This document shows positions 1-13,726 of a DNA stretch of 64,000 nt, one piece after another (the stretch's first letter is position 1; each line of letters begins with the position of its first letter). The notes under the pieces were generated by a model. That model was not told the DNA's origin. It made no database searches and saw nothing but the letters and a program-made list of their open reading frames with translations. The DNA is from Atrichornis clamosus (lineage: Eukaryota; Chordata; Aves; Passeriformes; Menuridae): positions 51,804 through 115,803 of the forward strand of contig WBMZ01014155.1 in NCBI GenBank assembly GCA_013400975.1. Reading direction: 5' to 3'. The position numbers and the translations under genes are program-made.

Positions 1-1532
1 TTGCAATCAACAAAACATACTAGGCAATTAGGAGACTTGCATTTTATTCAGAGTTGTACACATTTCCTCTAGTAGAATAGAGTCTGTGCTTCCTATAATC
101 AAACACTGGCCCTACGAGGAAAGCAGCAGTCTGCTGCTTTAATAAGGGGGAAAGAAAAACTGAAAATTAATTTTGAACCAGTCTCACATGAAATGTGTGG
201 TTGTGCTCAGAGGCAGCTGTTTTGATATAAGTCGATTCAATCTGCAGTGAAACAGTTTGTTTTCTCTAAGTAGAAAAACTGAAATGTTTTGGTAGAACTG
301 AAATTTTTTTAGGGAACATTCCTGTGAATAATCTATTTTACACTGGAAAAGCATTTATACAAAAAAAATTGCCAGACAGCTCTGCCATAATTCTTTCTGG
401 ATTTAGTAGCATTTTTATTATATTTTGTTAAGTAAATACACATGCCTTCATAGATATTGTCTTTTTATAACCTTTAAATTTTAACAGTGCAAGTTAGAAA
501 CTGAAGATCTAGTATCTGTTCAGTACATTGAGTTTCATATCCTTTGTATGTGGAAACTAACATGTTCCAAGAATTTTCTCTCTCCTCTTGTCCCAGGTTT
601 TGATAGGCTTCTGAAAAGATCTGGGCTCTATGTTTCTGCCGTTCCTAGGAGGAATGAGAGCTAATACAAATGGATTGATCTTGAGAGCAAAGTTAGAAGA
701 TTAAGAAAACAGGTAACAGACTTTACAAAACCCTCTCTTTGCCTCAAGAAGCCACTTTGCGTCAAGGAGCCACTTTACAGACCATTGCAAACTCACTCAC
801 AATCGATAAAATGCAGATATCCATCACTTTTAATGGGTAATGTCTGTACCAATGGCTGGGATAAGATGAGATTACGTGTTGGTTGCTGATTTCTCACTAT
901 AAACCCACAGTCTGGATGGCAGTTAGAGGAGCTCTGTGGGGTGAAACATTCACACACATACAGACCCACGAGACCTTATTAAGCTTAATAGTTCAGAAAT
1001 GCTATGAGCAGTTATATAAAAAATTGGAGCCTGGCATCATGCACGGATGAAGAGATATTTCTCTATTCTTTCAACTTCTCTCTGTGATCTGCATGGGAGA
1101 TGGAAGATTTCTTGAATCTCTCAGCAGTTATGAGAGAAAAAGAGAAAAGATGAACTAATTTAAAATCTACCCCAAGGGAAAGTTCCTGGCCCTGGTGGGT
1201 TTAAAGAAGATTTCTGTAAAACCTTTTTCTTAGCCTTCTTCATACATTTACTTGACATGCTCCTTTCCTTGAGGGATTCATGTGCCTTCTTTTCTGCCAC
1301 TCCTTGTGCACACATTTAATTGTACAGATAACAGAAATGGCATCTCCTGTAGACTGATCTTATTCATTTACGATGATAACAAACCTGTAAAAAAATTTTA
1401 GCTTAGTCAATACCAGATGAGTTGAGGGGAAGTGATGATCTTGACCAGAGTGTTGATTTTCACCATTAGCTGTGCTGTGCAGTGCATTCCCAAATGGTGG
1501 ATGCCCTACTGCATTTATCAGAGCGGGTGGTG
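1..1532. other. Unique AT-rich non-coding DNA
   Basis: I see no recognisable gene, RNA gene or repeat here. Reading frames are short and do not resemble any protein family. The stretch ends where CR1-derived coding sequence begins. It could be intergenic or intronic; the sequence alone does not decide. Confidence 0.6.
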
Positions 1533-1905
1533 GTTTGAGCTGGAGAAAAGGAGGCTCAGAGGAAACCTTATCACTGTCTACAACTACCTGAAAGGAGGTC
1601 GTAGCAAAATGGGGGTCAGCCTTTTCTCCCAGGCAACGAGCGACAGGATGAGGGGACTCAAGCTGCACCAGGGGAGATTCAGGTTGGACGTCAGGAGGAA
1701 TTTCTTCATGGAAAGAGTTGTTAAACATTGGAATGGATTGTCCAGGGACGTGGTGGAGTCACCATCCCTGGAGGGGTTCAAGAAATGACTGGATGTGGCA
1801 CTTAGTGCCATGGTTAATTGACGAAGTGGAGATCAGTCAAAGGTTGGACTGGATGACCTCAGAGGTCTTTTCCAACTTAATTGAGTCTGTGATTCTGTGA
1901 TTCTG
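1533..1905 (+). mobile_element. CR1 LINE, 5'-truncated 3' end (ORF2 tail plus 3' UTR)
   Basis: This is the 3' end of an avian CR1 non-LTR retrotransposon. From about 1540 the + strand encodes the C-terminal tail of CR1 ORF2: a LEKRRLRG block, then YNYLKGG, then [15 protein letters not shown], then VVKHWNGL, then [11 protein letters not shown]. An in-frame TGA at 1786-1788 stands where the family has an arginine codon, probably a CpG-type C-to-T change. The same frame then continues as LDVALSAMV to a second stop at 1819-1821. A short 3' UTR follows, carrying the usual 'ttggactggatgacct...aggtcttttccaac' segment, and the copy ends in the CR1 terminal repeat (two GATTCTGT-type units, about 1885-1905). 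Severe 5' truncation is normal for this family. It encodes no working protein. The family call is from remembered consensus, not an alignment. Confidence 0.9.
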
Positions 1906-4900
1906 AGCTCAGTGTTTGCCCTGGGAACCACAGCTGGTAGGAACATTGCCTCCTCAGTGCTGAGATGAGTAGGTGTATTATCTTCTCTTCATAGGAAGGT
2001 ATGTCAGTTAAACTACAGACAGTTATGTGGTCGTATAAGAATGATGGCACCCAAAAGTACCCTCTTTGTCATACTTTGAGAATCGGATGAGGGCTTTGAT
2101 AGATCCAAGGACTGAGAGAAATCTTAGACCTTTAATTTTGTGCAAGGATGAATGCACTTGATATTTTGTGATATTCAAATCCTAGGATCTATTTTCCTAA
2201 GAACAGTTTTGTGTTGTAATGATTTTAATTTTATAGACTCACTGGAAAAGTGATTTCCCATTTTACGGCTTCTATTTGTCTTCTCAATCATTTGTTTTAC
2301 AGATTAAAATAAGAACAGGAGACTGATATTTGTGCAGGCAGGGAATATCACAAGATCCTTCTTTACACAAATAGATTAGTGACAAATCTTAAAAGCTCAG
2401 TCAATTCTACCAGCAATTTTAATTCTCCTCCTAATAGCTTATGATATATACTTCTGAAAAATGAACTCTAATGTACTTCATCTGAGTGTTTCAGACTTTG
2501 GAGATCTTAGTGTCGGATACTAAAGAGGGTCCATAAAACTACATCTATGAAATAAGTAAAGTATGTAAGTGAGTTTTTTGTGAGATAAAGTCACTGCAGC
2601 TTTGACATATGGAAAGCATGATTTCAAGGAAGTGCTCTTTGGAGTGACGATCCTATAGCAAGTCCATAGCTTTATAACAAGTAAGTTGCATGGTATGAAA
2701 AGGCACATTTCACAAAATCAGGCAGTTTGCACTTGTTTGCTTCTAATCACTTTTGTGAGGAGCCTGCAATCTCTGCGTTAACTGTGTAAATTGGGGAATG
2801 CTATGGAAATGTGTGAACAGGAAGTTTTCAGGATTTTCCAAGGTGCATCTATTATCTCAGTAAATAATAAGCATATGTCCTTGCATTGTGCTCCAACAGA
2901 TATTCCTACTGAATATGATACTTTGCTCATAAAATGAGATTTTTATTTTAGAAGACAAATTGTGACTGAAGATGCTGTGCAGCTTTACTAATGACTTAAA
3001 TATCCAAAACCACATTCTGGATAAATTCCAATTTGAATAATATATTTGCTGCTTAGTTAAAGTTAACCTATCTTTTTAATTAGATACACTGGGATACTCT
3101 AGTGGAATAACTTGAGGTCAGTTGGAATTATATTAATTTATACCAATGAGGATCTGCCTCAATACTTTTCTTCACTTCTTGCCCTAGGATGTGACTAGGG
3201 AGGCTATTAATAGAGTGGCAACATCACAAGGGAAAGGATATGGGGAAAGGGGAAATTGGATAAGTCTTGGAAAATAAGTTTAATCCAATCAAGACTACAG
3301 ACAATGTCAGAAATGAAATTCTAGTCATGCAGTTACTGTGTACACTCACCAGAGGACAAAGTTCTTCATTTTTCACAATTTCTGTATTCAGCTTTTCCAT
3401 TTGTTTCTAGTAGTTGGTGTATTTTGCTGATGGTATATCATTCAGGTAAATGCTTTCCCATTATTTTCATGAATTATTTTGTTCATCCATCTGGATTCAT
3501 CTCCTGCATTCTCTCTTAGAATCTGAGCCAGGGGGCCAGGAAGCTCATTTTTTTCCTATGCTTGTGTGGCACCGAGTAAACACAGTATCACGTAGAGCAT
3601 GAAAACAAGCCAAACCATAGCAAGATTCACTGCTGCTTAAGGCAGACCCTGCTCCACTGGGCTTGTTTCACCTCCTGCTGCAGGCCCATCGTGGCCTTCC
3701 AGTCACTGCTCCTGGAGCAGAAGAGGAGGCAGTGAGGTGTGGGTGTGTTTTGCCCTCTTTAGTGTTGTCTCACTCTGCTGTGTCTGTGATCACGCCCACG
3801 TGTGCATGCACACACGAACACAAATTAGACTGGAATTCTCTGAATTCTTTGAAAAAGTATTTGAAAGCAATGAAACATGATTTCAGTTATTGATTGCTTG
3901 ACTGAAGTAGGTTGCAGACCTGCTACCACGCTAGCCTCCTCCAACTCTATAATGGTTTATGGAGAAGGACAGTCGGCACTCCCAGCTTGAATTTCAGCTG
4001 CTCGCAAGTGCCAGCAAATCTTGTTAAAAAGGATGCCTTGATGTCTGGTGCACATAAATGTAAAATATTTGTTGTTTCTGTCTGCCAAAGTCCCAATAAT
4101 AACATTGATTCTAATTACAATAAAGTATAATAAACACACCTTTCTGTGTCAAAGTCAGTATAACGCTTAAATGAGTTGAGTTAATTTAAGTGTATTCACT
4201 ATGTGATTTATTTCCAGTTAAAAATCAGTCTAGAGAGAAAAGGCATTGTATGGCTTTCATTTGCATTTGTTTTATATTTGCAGTATTTGATATCAGATAT
4301 AAATCTGTGCATATATGCTGGTAAATACTGTCTTTAATTTTTAAAAGTGGAAACCTTTACAGGAGTGTACTTAAAAACAGAGTTATTGTGTCACATCTTC
4401 AATCAAAGCTATGGACTCTAACACTGCTTTTAGGATGACTTCTTTGTTTGTGCTAGATAGAATTTTTATGCATTGTGATCTGGCAGTGGACATGATGTTA
4501 ATGACAATATACTTTCCATTCAGCAAGCAGTACCATTGGATGCAGCCTGATTTATAAAACAACAACACAACAACACTAGTTAGGGCATTGTGTTCTACTT
4601 GCCAGATGGTTAACTCCCATGGGTTAATGAGTATACCCAAATTCTAGATGATTTAAGATGTCCTGCGGATATTTCCTTAGGTACGAGGATTGCTGGCTGT
4701 TAATTTACATGTGTACTGTATTTTCCTCTCTCTCTATTGGTCTCATGAGGATTCTGAATTTTTCTCCATAAAATGCTAATAAGCCATATTTAACACCTTC
4801 CCCTTTTTCGGCTCTGACCATCAAAACATTGTTTTCAGATTTCAAACACTTCATCTATTAGACTGAATTAGTTCCTCAAAAAGAACCAGGAATTGGAAAT

Positions 4901-4912
4901 TTGTATTTATAT
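1906..4912. other. Unique non-coding DNA
   Basis: AT-rich sequence with no recognisable coding region or repeat. The longest open frames are under 80 codons and look like chance. I see nothing else that I can support. Confidence 0.55.
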
Positions 4913-4981
4913 ACAGATACACTCTCTCACACTCAAACACACATATATATACACATGTATATACACACATACACACACATC
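4913..4981. repeat. Compound CA/TA microsatellite
   Basis: An imperfect run of mixed (CA)n, (TA)n and CACATA units. It alternates purine and pyrimidine almost throughout, a pattern known to be length-variable and able to adopt Z-DNA-like or cruciform shapes. No longer unit is visible. Confidence 0.8.
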
Positions 4982-7900
4982 TACTGTCCCTTTCAGCTTG
5001 TGCATGTTAATGTCATAAGACCATTTTGCTGGAATTTCTCATCACCTCAACACTAGAAAATAGTTGAGCATATTAAGAAATTTTTAGTAAGCACTAAAAG
5101 TCTAAGCTATTTATTAGTCTAGAATAAATCTAGACGTTGTTTTATACCAAAGCAAAAAGTCTGTGTTTGTGTCACAGAGGGTTGTTATCATTCTTGACAG
5201 CTGAAACCCATGAAAAGAATCTCTATAGTGGTGTTACCTCTGACTCTGCCTAACTGGCACACATTCACCTTGAGAGAGGAGTTTTAGAAACTACATGAAA
5301 GGCATTCATCTAGAGGGAAAAGACATGACTTAAGGACAGTTGTTTAATTCTTTCTTGCAGGGGGGGGTGGGAAAAGGTGAGTGGAAATTGCAGGGCAATA
5401 TGTCAGAATTTCAGTGTTAACTGAAACAGAGATAGGGCAAGCTGTTTTATCAACATACCTGGCTATCAGCCTTGTTCTGGTTTCTAGCCCTTCTGTACTA
5501 TCAGGTCACCTTACACCCCTCATGTACATTCAAAAAATGTAGAGAATTAGGTACTAGGAAAGCTGAGAAGGGACTCCTGGGAAATGAAGAGAGAGCAGGG
5601 AATGAGGAACAGTTCTTTTGTATAGAAATATAGGTGCTGACATTGTGAAATAGCTCACAGTCACGTTCCTCCTGGCACTGGTTGCTGGCATGGTTTTGTG
5701 GAAGATACTCTAATGAACGTTCTTTTCTGATTCTCTTTTACCCATGTAAGGGACACGCATTCCCTTTTACCTATATAGAGATTGAATCTTCATTTTAAAA
5801 AACCCTATTAAACTCCTCCAACAAACAATATCCTGAGGCAATAAGTTGCATGAAGTCAGCACACATATTGCATAAATCATATCTTTTTGGTTTAGATAAA
5901 AGCTTTTTCTTTACAACTTTTTAAGCTCTTTCCTCATTTTTGTTATGATAGTATTTTAATTTACTTTTTACTTTTCAATTCACTCCTCAGAACATTTTAT
6001 CTGTCTTTTGTAATCCACTCATTTTCTATGCCTAGCTCATAACCTTTTTTGTACATGTCTCCTCAGACCTGAGTATTTGTGCAATGCTGTTCAAGCTCCG
6101 GGTCCTGGTGCATGACTGCAGTTCCTAAGCAGCAGGACGGTGCATGTTACTGCTGTTTCTACCACTCACAGCAGCAACAACAAACCAGCCTGGTATTTAC
6201 AGAAGACTCTCCACCCTCTTAGAGATACTCACTGGCCACTTCTGGATTCTTTCTATCTCTTCTTCCACTTGGAATAGCAAAAGTTCAAAATGAGATTTAA
6301 TCTGAAGGAAAATCATCATAACTGCAAAGGAAAAAAAAGACCTATTTTGTGGCATTCTAGATGCATATTCTCAATTTTTTTTCTACTCTAACTGTTCCAA
6401 ATCAGAAAGTTTTCCTTGAACTATTCATTTAAACTTTTTTTTTTCCCGTGAGTCACCACAGTTAATTTCAAAACCAGCAGTGTGAACAATGTAGATGATT
6501 TCTTCCCATCAGCATTACTTGATGAGAATTCTGTTTCCCTACAGTAAAACTAAGGTACCTGGAAATACCATCCAAGTATTTCAACAGCACATAAAACCAA
6601 AAGTACAGGGTCATTAGAAAATGAGAAATGCAGCTGACCTTCATCAACATGTTAATATACCATCTCATATACCAGAGACATCTCCAAGAAAGTTTCAGTT
6701 CATTGCTGAAGTGATTGGTTGATGTTCAGAAAAGCTGTCCATCATATCACAGGACACCACTAGGTGTTCAAGCTGGGATGATGTGGCAGGGACCCAAGGC
6801 ATGCCCTGCCCTGTCCTGCCCTGCTCAAGGGAGGAAGGAGCTGGCAGCGTAAGTTGCCATTCCACCCTGTCCACCTCCTGGAACACATCAGTAATCCAAG
6901 CCAAAGACAAGAAGTGTTATAGCAAGGGTTCTGTCTAGACAGAGAAAGTGGAGGCAATTCTGCCATGCTGCCCACGACAATTTGGGAGCAGGATGCTGGC
7001 ATGCATGGGTCACTGAGCCACCCACAGTGCATGTGTGCCTGTGTGCCTTCATCCACATCAGCCTGGGTCAAGAATTTGCAAGACATCTTTTATCTCCTAC
7101 CCAAGTTAAAGAAACCTGTTTCTCTGACTGTGGCAGCCTCATTTCCAGACCTGGGTAAAATGATCAGAGTCCATAACTTGAAGATTTACTTGCTCAGGGA
7201 CCTCTGCAGCTAATCTGTACCACAAAGATACACTCTATGGAAAGCCCTTCTGAGGCTGGAGATCAGCCTCAGGTAACTGCACATACCTCCAGGAGAGTGC
7301 TAAGCCAAGTAAACACCATTCACTCCCCAGGTTTGTGCACTTCACTTTTACCAGTTTCTTTGATTCAGTGTTTGCTTCATTAGGAGCACTTCCCTCTGTC
7401 TTCTAAGCACACATTAAAATGGCAGCTCATGCTCCACATACCTGTTTGGAAACCTGGAACTCTGGATGCTGCAACCAGATCTGATGTCATGGCCTGAGGC
7501 CACCATGACCAAACACACAGTCATGGGACAACATCAAAGCAGAAATACACCACTATATCACCAGCAAAATGCCTGCTGAGGGCCTGTAGTGACAAACCTT
7601 ACCAGCACTACAGGGACTTTGTTTACAACCCTGCCTCTTCTGGCTTATCTTTTTACATATCGACAAATGCTGCCAGGTGCGATCCCAGGCAAGCAACTCT
7701 CTCATAATTGTGGTAGGAGGTAACTATGGCTAATGTATTACATCTTCTCTAGGCACAGATAGGCTGAATGCTGTTAATTCCAGATAAGAAACATCCTGAC
7801 TGGTTTCTTACTGATGGGACAGCTGGAAACAGGAAGATGGTGAAGCCTGCTCAGGGCTGAAGAGGGTGCCAGTGACAGGTCCAGCTCCTTAATTCACAGA

Positions 7901-10334
7901 CCCCTGGTGATCAGACAGGACACGAAAGTGTAAATTGTATAAGCAGTCTATTTTCTGCTCGTTGAGTAAGTTTTCAAGCTTAATCTCATAACACCAAAAG
8001 TATAAAAAAATCCTGACAAGCATTTCATCACAAAAGCACCTAGTTTTATTCTCGTGTACAATATCCAATGATAATACAGTTAAGAAACCTGTAGTATAGT
8101 GGGCAAAGAAACAAGCAGCAAACAAGAAAAGTATAGACTAAGTGAGCCAATATATGGGAAGAGCTACGGGCTCAACGCCCATCTATGGAAATCTAATCAG
8201 CATGGACTGAATACGACTCTGCCACCCAAACACAGCATTATAGGATGCCAGCTGCATCTGCTTCCCCTCCTAGTTTTTCCTATTTTTGAGCATAAACCAA
8301 GCTCTTAGGGAGTAACTTGTAATAGCAAACCCAAATAAACAATGCTGTGAGAGGTGTTGTAAACCTTTAAATTGCCATTAGCTAATCAAAATCATTGTTC
8401 AGTGACCATTATATTTTATTAAATGACCACTGAATCAGAATGTTCTTACTGTAACTTTCAATTACAATGTAAAATAATTGCCAAGACTCAATAGCACCCA
8501 TTAGCAGCACTGGGACCACTGAAACAGCCATTTACAGGGGGAAGTACACTGCTTAAGAAGGTAAGTTAATTTCATCTTGTAGATGATTATTTCTAGCCAA
8601 GCATATTTCAAAACAGGTTTCCTAACAGTAACTAGATGTGGTCACAAATGAGGGTATGGCCCTCCTCTTCTACTCTTGAAAAGTCCCATCTCTTTTATTT
8701 GAGAAGGAGTAGACAGGAGCAGCACAAAACATCCACATGGAAGGGCGCAATGTCTTCCTCCGTGCACGGATAATGCCAGAGGCATGGAGGATTACAACAC
8801 CTCTAACTTGATGCTTGCCTGGCACAGGAGCACCTCAGGAAATAAAATACTTTTAGCAAGGTTGAGCCATGACATATTAAACCTACTATGTGATGCAAAA
8901 ATGCCTTTCAACTTCTATAATTAAAAATGCAATGGTAACAAACATTCTGGAGGTCTTCCTGCAGTGATAGAGATATTTTGTGATTTACATAACTACAGGG
9001 AGCGTCTTTACAGAGAAGTAAAACACATTCTATGTGTATATGAGCTCCTGCAGAGAAGCCTCTTTTCACTTAGTATACTGGTGAAGGTAAAATAATGAAT
9101 AGCCAGGTAGCAACGAGTTAATTCTCCCAAAGGAAACAGAAGCACGTAGTTAAATACTACATCACAAATTACCATTTTTATGTCACCACCTCACCATGAC
9201 TTTAGCACTAACCCATCTCTATCTTCATACTCTCATTAGGATATAATGCATATTCATGGTCCTGATTATATAGCCACTTTCTTGACTTGTTTTAATTGTG
9301 CATAAAGACATTGTGACAGGAGACCTGACCTTTTCAAGATCATTTTCTCTCCATTACTTTTCACAAAGCTATTAACTTGTCGCCTTCCATAAGATTGCAA
9401 TAATTTATTTCCCATTAATAAAAAATTCCTAGTGCCATGCAAATTAAAATTTATTCAGCAAATAGAATTCTTTGGATTATTTTCTAATGGCTTTATATAC
9501 TTCCAGCTTAGGAAGAAAAATAATATTAATGGATACAGACTGAGTGGATAATTGCATACATTGGAGAAAAATGAATATACAACTGGTACTGTGTCTTACT
9601 GCACACCAGTTACCCAGAAGAGTTCCTTTACTTCCTTTTTCAATAAATATATTAAATAATTTATTTCAAGGGATATCATTATAATCTTGAAATTATTCCC
9701 ATTATATAAGGGGCTTGGCATCCTGATGCACAAACAACAAATGTTGGTGTTAGAAAACCCACATTAAGTAAAAGTGCTTGTAAGTGTAAATGAAACTAAA
9801 GGAAGGAGTAACTTTGACAAAGTTGCGACAGAACTGTAATAGAATTAGAGAAGGGTTACATGGTGAAGTACTAGACATCATTTGTATTTCTCAATGTTTT
9901 TCCAATAGGAATAAATAATGTTGAAATTGCGTAACATGTTAATGACAAAAAGGCTTAGGTTTTCTGAGGACTTTTTAACTTTGAGAACTTGATAAAAATA
10001 TTAATATAATAGGAAAACCAGAGCATCATAATTCAGCAGTATTTATTTCCTTTTTTTTACAACTGAAAATATGATATGTTCTTGAAATTATTTTTGTAAG
10101 TTCCTGTTGGGTAAAATAGCTCAGGTACATTTCAAGCAATGTTTTAGTGATACATAGTAACTACTGCACCAACAGATATTTCAGTGTTTAGAAGTTGGCA
10201 CAAAACCTGCAAACCATGTAATAGCAGCCAATTCAAGTCCCTGACCATCTACATGGGAGCAATGATGACAAAACTCAGTGGCATGTTGGAATATTCCAAG
10301 GCTGTAGAAGAAAGAAGCCATTAAGCTTTCTTCT
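4982..10334. other. Unique non-coding DNA
   Basis: No gene or clear mobile element recognised. Small local features are a run of eight G at 5360-5367 followed by TGGG, and a short CCTGC-rich patch at 6804-6824. The ORFs in 6695-7213 overlap each other on both strands and match no family I know. Octamer-like ATGCAAAT and homeodomain-like cores occur but are expected often in AT-rich DNA. Confidence 0.5.
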
Positions 10335-10465
10335 ACAAAGTCACAGAAATGTGAGCTGAAAGAGGAGCCCTTGGTTATCTGCTCCCTCTGCCAAACAACT
10401 CAAAGTAGCTCCTACTTTACCCTAGTGCAACTGTAAACCCTTTCTTAGAAATCTTTTAAAAACAG
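10335..10465 (-). mobile_element. Possible ancient CR1 3'-end relic, antisense
   Basis: The + strand reads like a decayed reverse complement of an old CR1 3' end. A 'cacagaaatgtgagctgaaa' start is followed by an 'atctgctccctctgcc' segment, 'actcaaag', and a 'ttagaaatctttt' block, in the same order as in old CR1 subfamilies ('...ggactggaagggacc...catctagtcc...ccctgc...aaatctcc'). Each block has several mismatches. This is a weak call from memory of the consensus, and a chance resemblance remains possible. Confidence 0.4.
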
Positions 10466-10556
10466 CTATATGTGCTATACATTGAGTAGTTTGACTAAAT
10501 GTAGGAAAGCAAGCTGCTGTTTAATTCATTAGCAAGGTGGATTCTAATAGAGAAAT

Positions 10557-10622
10557 ATGGAGGGTTGCATGAAAAGACATGGAGGGTTGCATGAAAAGAC
10601 ATGGAGGGTTGCATGAAAAGAC
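10557..10622. repeat. Minisatellite, three identical 22-bp units
   Basis: Three adjacent 22-bp units, starting at 10557, 10579 and 10601, are identical base for base. Each begins ATGGAGGG and ends AAAAGAC. A broken fourth start (ATGCAAGG) follows. Identity between units points to recent duplication or gene conversion. The open frame that crosses it on the - strand is a by-product of the repeat. Confidence 0.95.
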
Positions 10623-13439
10623 ATGCAAGGAGAAAGAAGGAATGGCTGTAGAGGGAAAGTAGGCTAGAACACAAACCACTGCAAGGCCAAGCCCTGGAAG
10701 AGAGAGCTCTAAACATTAGAAAAGAGACTTTATCCACAAGGTATAGATTGCTATCAAAGTCCACATGTACAAGTCCTCACTGGCCTGGGCCAAAGTCATG
10801 TTGAGGAATGAATCAGCAACTGCAATATCGGAGATTTATTGTGGTCTGCACCTGCAAATGTCTCCTGGCAAAAATAAGCACTTGAGTTTGTAGGAAAGGG
10901 CAGAATAGGAGAGGGTGCTTGGCCCAGGCATAGATCCTACCTCTCAGCCTGTCTTATGCTGGGGTAGATTTTGCACTTCTGCCTGCAAGTTCATGGTAAA
11001 GATTAAGTGATTAAACTATGCAGTGTTCCCAGTCCTTTAAATATGTAAAACTAGTTGCCATGTGGACACTCCCTTAAGTGCTGCTTTAAAAGAATCAAAT
11101 TGCAAATCATTACAAAAATCCAATTTAAGTTTGTAGTTTATCTCAATGAAAGGGGAAAATTCAGAAAATTTGCTGGTTTTTTTCAGTTGGCTTGCACTTG
11201 TTCAAATCCCATGTTCTCTTTTCCTGTCTTAATGTAACTAAATGAGTTTGTTAGCCCAAACCCATGGTTTATCCCAGAGCATAGGTGTTCTGACACACTT
11301 TAAATTCACAGTCAGAACTAACTTAGACATTTTATACACCTGCAAATCACCTAAGGAAATCTTCATAGTATAACACGAATGGCAAACATTCAGTAATAGA
11401 AAAAGCATTCAAATCTATTGCAGCTTTATCAAATCTATTCCTTTCCTCACACAAATTACTTTCACAAGTCCAGAGTGGTCATTACTGAACCCTGAATACT
11501 TACCAACAGTAATCACAGTGATGTGCCTAAGTGCTGCAGAAAATTAATTACAGTTTGTCTTTTATAGGATTGATGCCTCGTTGCTTTTAATAGGGTATCA
11601 GCACCTTTTACTTTAGAAGGTGAGAAAGAATGGTTTAAATGTGCAAGCTGGTGCAAGCTGAGTAAAAGGACAAGGTAATTTCTAGTGAAAAAGTTATTAT
11701 AACCTTCTCTGTTAATAGGTCTTGCTAATAAGGACCAGATTTGTATGGATGCTGAAGATGTCTAGAAAGATTTGACATTTCCTTGTGCAATCACCTGCAT
11801 GTAGCTGCAAGACTTACCATGAAATAGTTACATTAGGGATTTCAGTGGAAGTTGGAATAATTCAATTGCCAATTTAGGCTGTGTTTGTATTTGGAAAATT
11901 ACAGATTTGGGACTCCAGGAGAAAGAGTTGGCCACAAAATGATGTTTTCCCTCATGAAAAATGATGAGTGAACATGAACGTTTTTGTTTGCTTTCACAAA
12001 ACACTTTGATGGATTCTCAAAAAGCCTTAAATCAAATATTGAAATATTTATTTTAGTGAAAAAACCCCAAACCAACAAAAAAATCAAAATCAAACCCCAA
12101 TCTGTTTACAAAGAGGATTTTTTTCCATTTCATTTTTGTAAGAAAAGGAAATTTTTTCAAAAGCTCATATTATCACAGTCCACTGACCCCTGCTGTCCTC
12201 TGCTAACATTTAAAGCAGCAAAACACAGTGGACCAAGTTTGTATTTGGGGAAACTTTGCTACAGTGTTGAAACAAAGATACACTGGGGGTTAACTGGGTC
12301 TGGTTTGCTCACCACAAGCCCAACAGCTTAATTTTCCAGGAGCCAACTGTATAGTACATTTATTACAAGAATACAGCTCTTACTAAATCATCATATCAGT
12401 TGTGTTTCCCCACACTGATGCTCACTTACCATTAAACTGAGCTCTGCAACATTGCAAAGAAAATCTTCATATCTTGGCCTCATTCAGTGGTCTAAGCAAA
12501 CATGACAAGTACCTATTTCACAAGGCAATATGATGTAAAGTTGGGGGTTTTTCTCCCCTTTACTTGTGCAGATGGGGATATTCTGCATGCCTCCCACACA
12601 TCTCCATCCAAATGCACAATATGGATGTTTTATCTTTCACAACAGGAACCTTCTGTTCACAGATATGTCAGCATTCCAGAGAATGTTTCTGAATTTTGTT
12701 GAATGGGACCTTACCTGAATACCAGATAGTTTGTCCTGTGACACTGATACAATACAGAGAAGAAATTCAGCTCTCCCCAAAGGTCCTAATATTCTATATG
12801 GTTATCAAATCTAAGAACTTAGGAATCATTGCCATCCTTATCAACATGAGTGTGAGTTTCAGCACTTACTTTGAGCCAAAATTTATTCAAGTCTTGATTT
12901 TTCAGCAAATAATTTATATGCATATATCTATGTAGCAAGATATGATATCTTACATACAAAGCTGACCTTATTTTCTCATTTGGTGAGAAGCTGAAGTTTA
13001 TATCTGTAAATGATAATATGCCACTTTTCTTCAGTTGCCTCTATTAAATTTTTGCAAAAAATACAAACGTGCACTTTTTTTCAAAACATGGCACAAGGAG
13101 GATACACATAGCTGTAGAACATTTTGCAGACAATATCTATTATAATGTTCTGATGCACTATATCAAAGATTTTTCATTAAAAGCAAGCATACTATCAAGT
13201 GGGAAAGTAGACTTACATTGCAATTATTTTCCTATTAGCTGCTGCCCATTGCTCCTGACAGGTATAAATTAGATCTCGCCAGGTTGCCTACAGATTAATG
13301 AGTTCCAAAACTGGCATTTAATTGTTTGGGACTAAGAGGCAGAAAAGGAAGGTATCTGCAAAAAAATCTTTATCCACCTGTGATTAGAAGATATTCTCCT
13401 TTCTTTCTGCTTTTTCTTTCTCCCCTGGCATCGCTTGGG
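10623..13439. other. Unique non-coding DNA
   Basis: AT-rich with no recognised gene. The only local structure I note is a perfect 10-bp direct repeat (GTGCAAGCTG twice) at 11641-11660. The 115-codon frame at 11984-12331 is lysine/phenylalanine-rich as expected from A/T-rich sequence and resembles no family. Confidence 0.5.
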
Positions 13440-13709
13440 TGATAACTGACACTTCTATCAGAGGATTCCTTTCGACGCAGCAGAAACTTGCAGCTGAGGC
13501 AAGGCCAGAATTAATAATCTGCGTGAGCAAACACACAGCTGCTGTTTGTGGAGAGAGATTCTATTAACGAACAGTGAATTCTCATAATTAGCTGAGCGGT
13601 TTCTGCAGCTGCCTGCCTGACCCCAGACTACACAAATTGTGGGTGGTGTTCAGCCTCTAAATCAATCTTACCTAATTACTATAAGCATGTTCCTCCAGTC
13701 CTAATGACT
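13440..13709. other. Candidate conserved non-coding tract (inference)
   Basis: This tract is free of recognisable repeats and unusually rich in standard transcription-factor cores. CAGCTG E-box cores occur near 13538 and 13606, and a TAATTA-type homeodomain core lies in 'cataattagctgag'. A few CpGs also survive. This is the look of a vertebrate conserved non-coding element, but motif counting in AT-rich DNA is weak evidence and I cannot test conservation. Confidence 0.25.
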
Positions 13710-13726
13710 GGGGGGGCATGGGGGGG
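13710..13726 (+). other. Potential intramolecular G-quadruplex
   Basis: Seven G, then CAT, then seven G. Each run of seven can be read as GGG-G-GGG, so four G-triplets are available with loops of 1, 3 and 1 bases. That meets the usual pattern for a compact, stable quadruplex on the + strand. It lies about 480 bp left of a CpG-rich patch. No transcript is evident beside it. Confidence 0.7.
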
